NCBI RefSeq assembly: GCF_900141865.1
Contig: NZ_FQYW01000027.1
Location: 1 to 33,548 of the forward strand
DNA from: Anaerovibrio lipolyticus DSM 3074
GTDB taxonomy: Bacteria; Bacillota; Negativicutes; Selenomonadales; Selenomonadaceae
Reading direction: 5' to 3'
DNA length: 33,548 nt
The position numbers were made by a program, and so were the translations under genes. A model generated the notes under the pieces. It ran no database searches. It had not been told where the DNA came from and saw only the letters and a program-made list of their open reading frames with translations. Below, one piece after another: positions 32,221-33,548 of the stretch (positions within the stretch are counted from its first letter, which is position 1; each line of letters begins with the position of its first letter).

Positions 32221-32408
32221 GCGGGGAGGCTGACAACCTAACCCCGCTTGAAAGCTTATTAAATTATTATATGACGCTACAACAAAATTATGGGTGGACG
32301 GTATCACAAATAGACGATACCGAAATTAATATACTTTTAATGCAAATGGTAATAATGTCAAAGAAGGACAAAAAACAACAGCAAACATATATAGACGACA
32401 TTTTATAA
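31921..32408 (+). CDS. Tail assembly chaperone, -1 frameshift product (gpGT-like)
   Basis: After slippage at 32208-32214 the reading resumes with the C at 32214 used twice and continues Q-V-S-G-E-A-D-N-L-T-P-L-E-S-L-L to TAA 32406-32408. The extended product has about 162 residues. Such a G/GT pair is conserved in siphoviruses and coats the tape measure during tail assembly. The extension has no start codon or ribosome site of its own, so it is only made by frameshifting. Confidence 0.85.
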
Positions 32409-32436
32409 GGGGGCTTTTTAGTCCCCTAATTTTTTT
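32408..32436 (+). terminator. Weak hairpin-T-run before the tape measure gene
   Basis: AGGGG (32408-32412) pairs with CCCCT (32423-32427), followed by a T-run at 32430-32436. Partial termination would lower tape measure expression. Confidence 0.45.
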
Positions 32437-32458
32437 AGAAAAAAAAAGGGGTGATTAG

Positions 32459-33457
32459 GTGGCAAAAGGTACAGAAATAGATAAATTATATTTATCTTTA
32501 GGCTTAGATATTAATGATTTAAAATTAGGTTTTGATACGGCGGGTAAAACGGTCAACCAAGCCATAGCTAAATTAAACAGCGAAAATAAAAAAATAAAAT
32601 TACAGACTGACATAGATTTATCAAAGGTAAAAGGTTACGGCTCAGAATTAGACCAAATCCGTATTAAATATGAAAGCATTAACCGCCAATTAGATATTCA
32701 AAAGCAAAAAGAAGCTATTTTAAACGCCCAATTACAAAGCAGTATAAAAAATCACGGTTCAGACCATTATATCACGTCACGGGCTGAAATGGCTTTACTA
32801 AATCAGCAAAAAAATGTAGCGGGTCTTGAAAGTCAGTTAAGACTATTAGGAAACCAATTAAATACCATACCAACAAAATCAAATACAGCATTTTCAAGCC
32901 TGTCAAAAGGTGCTTTAACCGCCAAAAATGGAATTAACAAATTAACGGACGGCTATACACTACTTAATGCCAAGCTGGCAGCATTTATGGCGGTTGCGGG
33001 TACAGGTGCAGGACTTTTTAATATTACCAAGGACGCCATGACGGCGGGTAATAGTATCTATAAATTACAAAAACGCCTTAATGTATCAACAGCAGAAGCG
33101 GGTGAGTTAAAGAGGGTTTTTTCTCTTGCAGGTAGTGATATAAATTCCCTTACTCCTTTTATCACGAAAATTGATAAAGCACTACTAGGAGCGGGTGAGA
33201 GTGGCAACGCCACCACGCAAGCGTTAGAGCGGTTTGGAATAGTATTAACAAATCAATATGGTCAATTATTACCTATAAATGAGCAACTTGAACAGCTAGC
33301 AACAGGCTATAAAAACGCTAGTGAAGCGGGCGAGGTTGAAGCCTTTACCGCTGAAGTTCTTGGAGCCAAGGGTGCTGCACTTATCCCCGTATTAGAAGAA
33401 TACACAGACCTTTTACAAATTAGTAAAAGCGTTAAAACAACAGGACTTTTAAAGTAA
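32459..33457 (+). pseudogene. Tape measure protein, 5' part, interrupted
   Basis: The GTG start follows GGGGTGATTAG. The 332 residues show the usual tape measure pattern: I-D-K-L-Y-L-S-L-G-L-D near 5-15, a coiled-coil middle, a Gly/Ala-rich hydrophobic segment near 180-190, then a helical domain with L-N-V-S-T-A-E-A-G-E-L and Q-A-L-E-R-F-G-I. The reading breaks after T-T-G-L-L with Lys and a stop, inside a domain. Tape measures of such phages are normally several times longer. The rest is missing, replaced by unrelated sequence. Confidence 0.85.
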
Positions 33458-33548
33458 GCGTCAAAATATAGTATGCCTCAACAACAAATAAAAAGCAGCC
33501 CGTAGGCTGCGTCATAGTATAGTGTTATGAATCTTCAGTTGGCAGGTT
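33450..33548 (-). mobile_element. End of an inserted element or assembly junction
   Basis: After the tape measure break the sequence no longer codes in that frame. It contains GCAGCC-CGTA-GGCTGC (33495-33510) with a T-run on the minus strand, a terminator for a minus-strand gene entering from the right. Minus-strand frames near the edge end in short C-termini (N-L-P-T-E-D-S then stop, or T-C-Q-L-K-I-H then on). An insertion sequence is likely but the family cannot be told. Confidence 0.4.

Larger units (their letters stand above)
17400..33452 (+). mobile_element. Defective HK97-type siphovirus prophage or phage-derived element
   Basis: From the broken tRNA-Leu the base composition falls sharply and all genes run forward. 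The order is early small gene, primase, origin-like iterons, homing-type HNH, late regulator, HNH, small and large terminase, portal, protease, capsid, connectors, tail tube, tail chaperones and tape measure. No integrase, repressor, excisionase or lysis gene is present in the window. The right limit is set where the tape-measure gene is cut. The left limit is approximate. Confidence 0.85.

Overview
The window looks like a chromosomal segment of a low to moderate G+C anaerobic Firmicute, most likely of the Negativicutes (Selenomonas/Megamonas/Anaerovibrio-like). This is inferred from protein style, the fhs-metF-nfnAB C1 cluster, strong Shine-Dalgarno sites and the Firmicutes-type phage. No taxonomic search was possible.

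Region 1 (about 1-10,150) is an accessory island. It holds four small Cys-rich proteins, three of which share a C-x2-C-G ... C ... H-x-W layout, and a decayed fifth copy. It also holds a polytopic membrane protein with a C-terminal zinc ribbon, an HD-domain phosphohydrolase and a Sel1-repeat protein with an unrecognised N-terminal domain. A small coiled-coil protein, a Ycf46-like AAA+ ATPase and a large protein ending in a glycine-zipper hydrophobic segment follow. Further right are a split Sel1 gene, a toxin pseudogene overlapping an intact HTH antitoxin, and Rpn-type C-terminal fragments. The 0.5-7.1 kb genes run in one direction with short gaps and could be one undescribed ATPase/membrane-effector system.

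Region 2 (about 10,300-17,300) is core metabolism with higher G+C. A consensus-like promoter drives fhs, then metF, then the two subunits of an NfnAB-type transhydrogenase/glutamate-synthase-like flavoprotein. DUF523, YbjN-like and glycerate kinase genes follow.

Region 3 (about 17,340-33,450) is AT-rich phage DNA. It begins at a disrupted tRNA-Leu that still has its promoter. The left end has four copies of a TTGACATYAA site, one overlapping a perfect consensus promoter, followed by a small acidic protein and an AEP-type primase. Next come an AT-rich segment and a GGTAA-type iteron array that continues into the reading frame of a NUMOD1-domain gene, a probable replication origin. The late part is an HK97-type siphovirus module in canonical order: HNH, TerS, TerL, portal, protease, capsid, connectors, tail tube, tail chaperones with a -1 frameshift, and tape measure. 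No integrase, repressor or lysis gene is visible. The tape-measure gene is broken near 33,450 by foreign sequence carrying a minus-strand terminator, so the prophage looks defective, unless this is an assembly junction.
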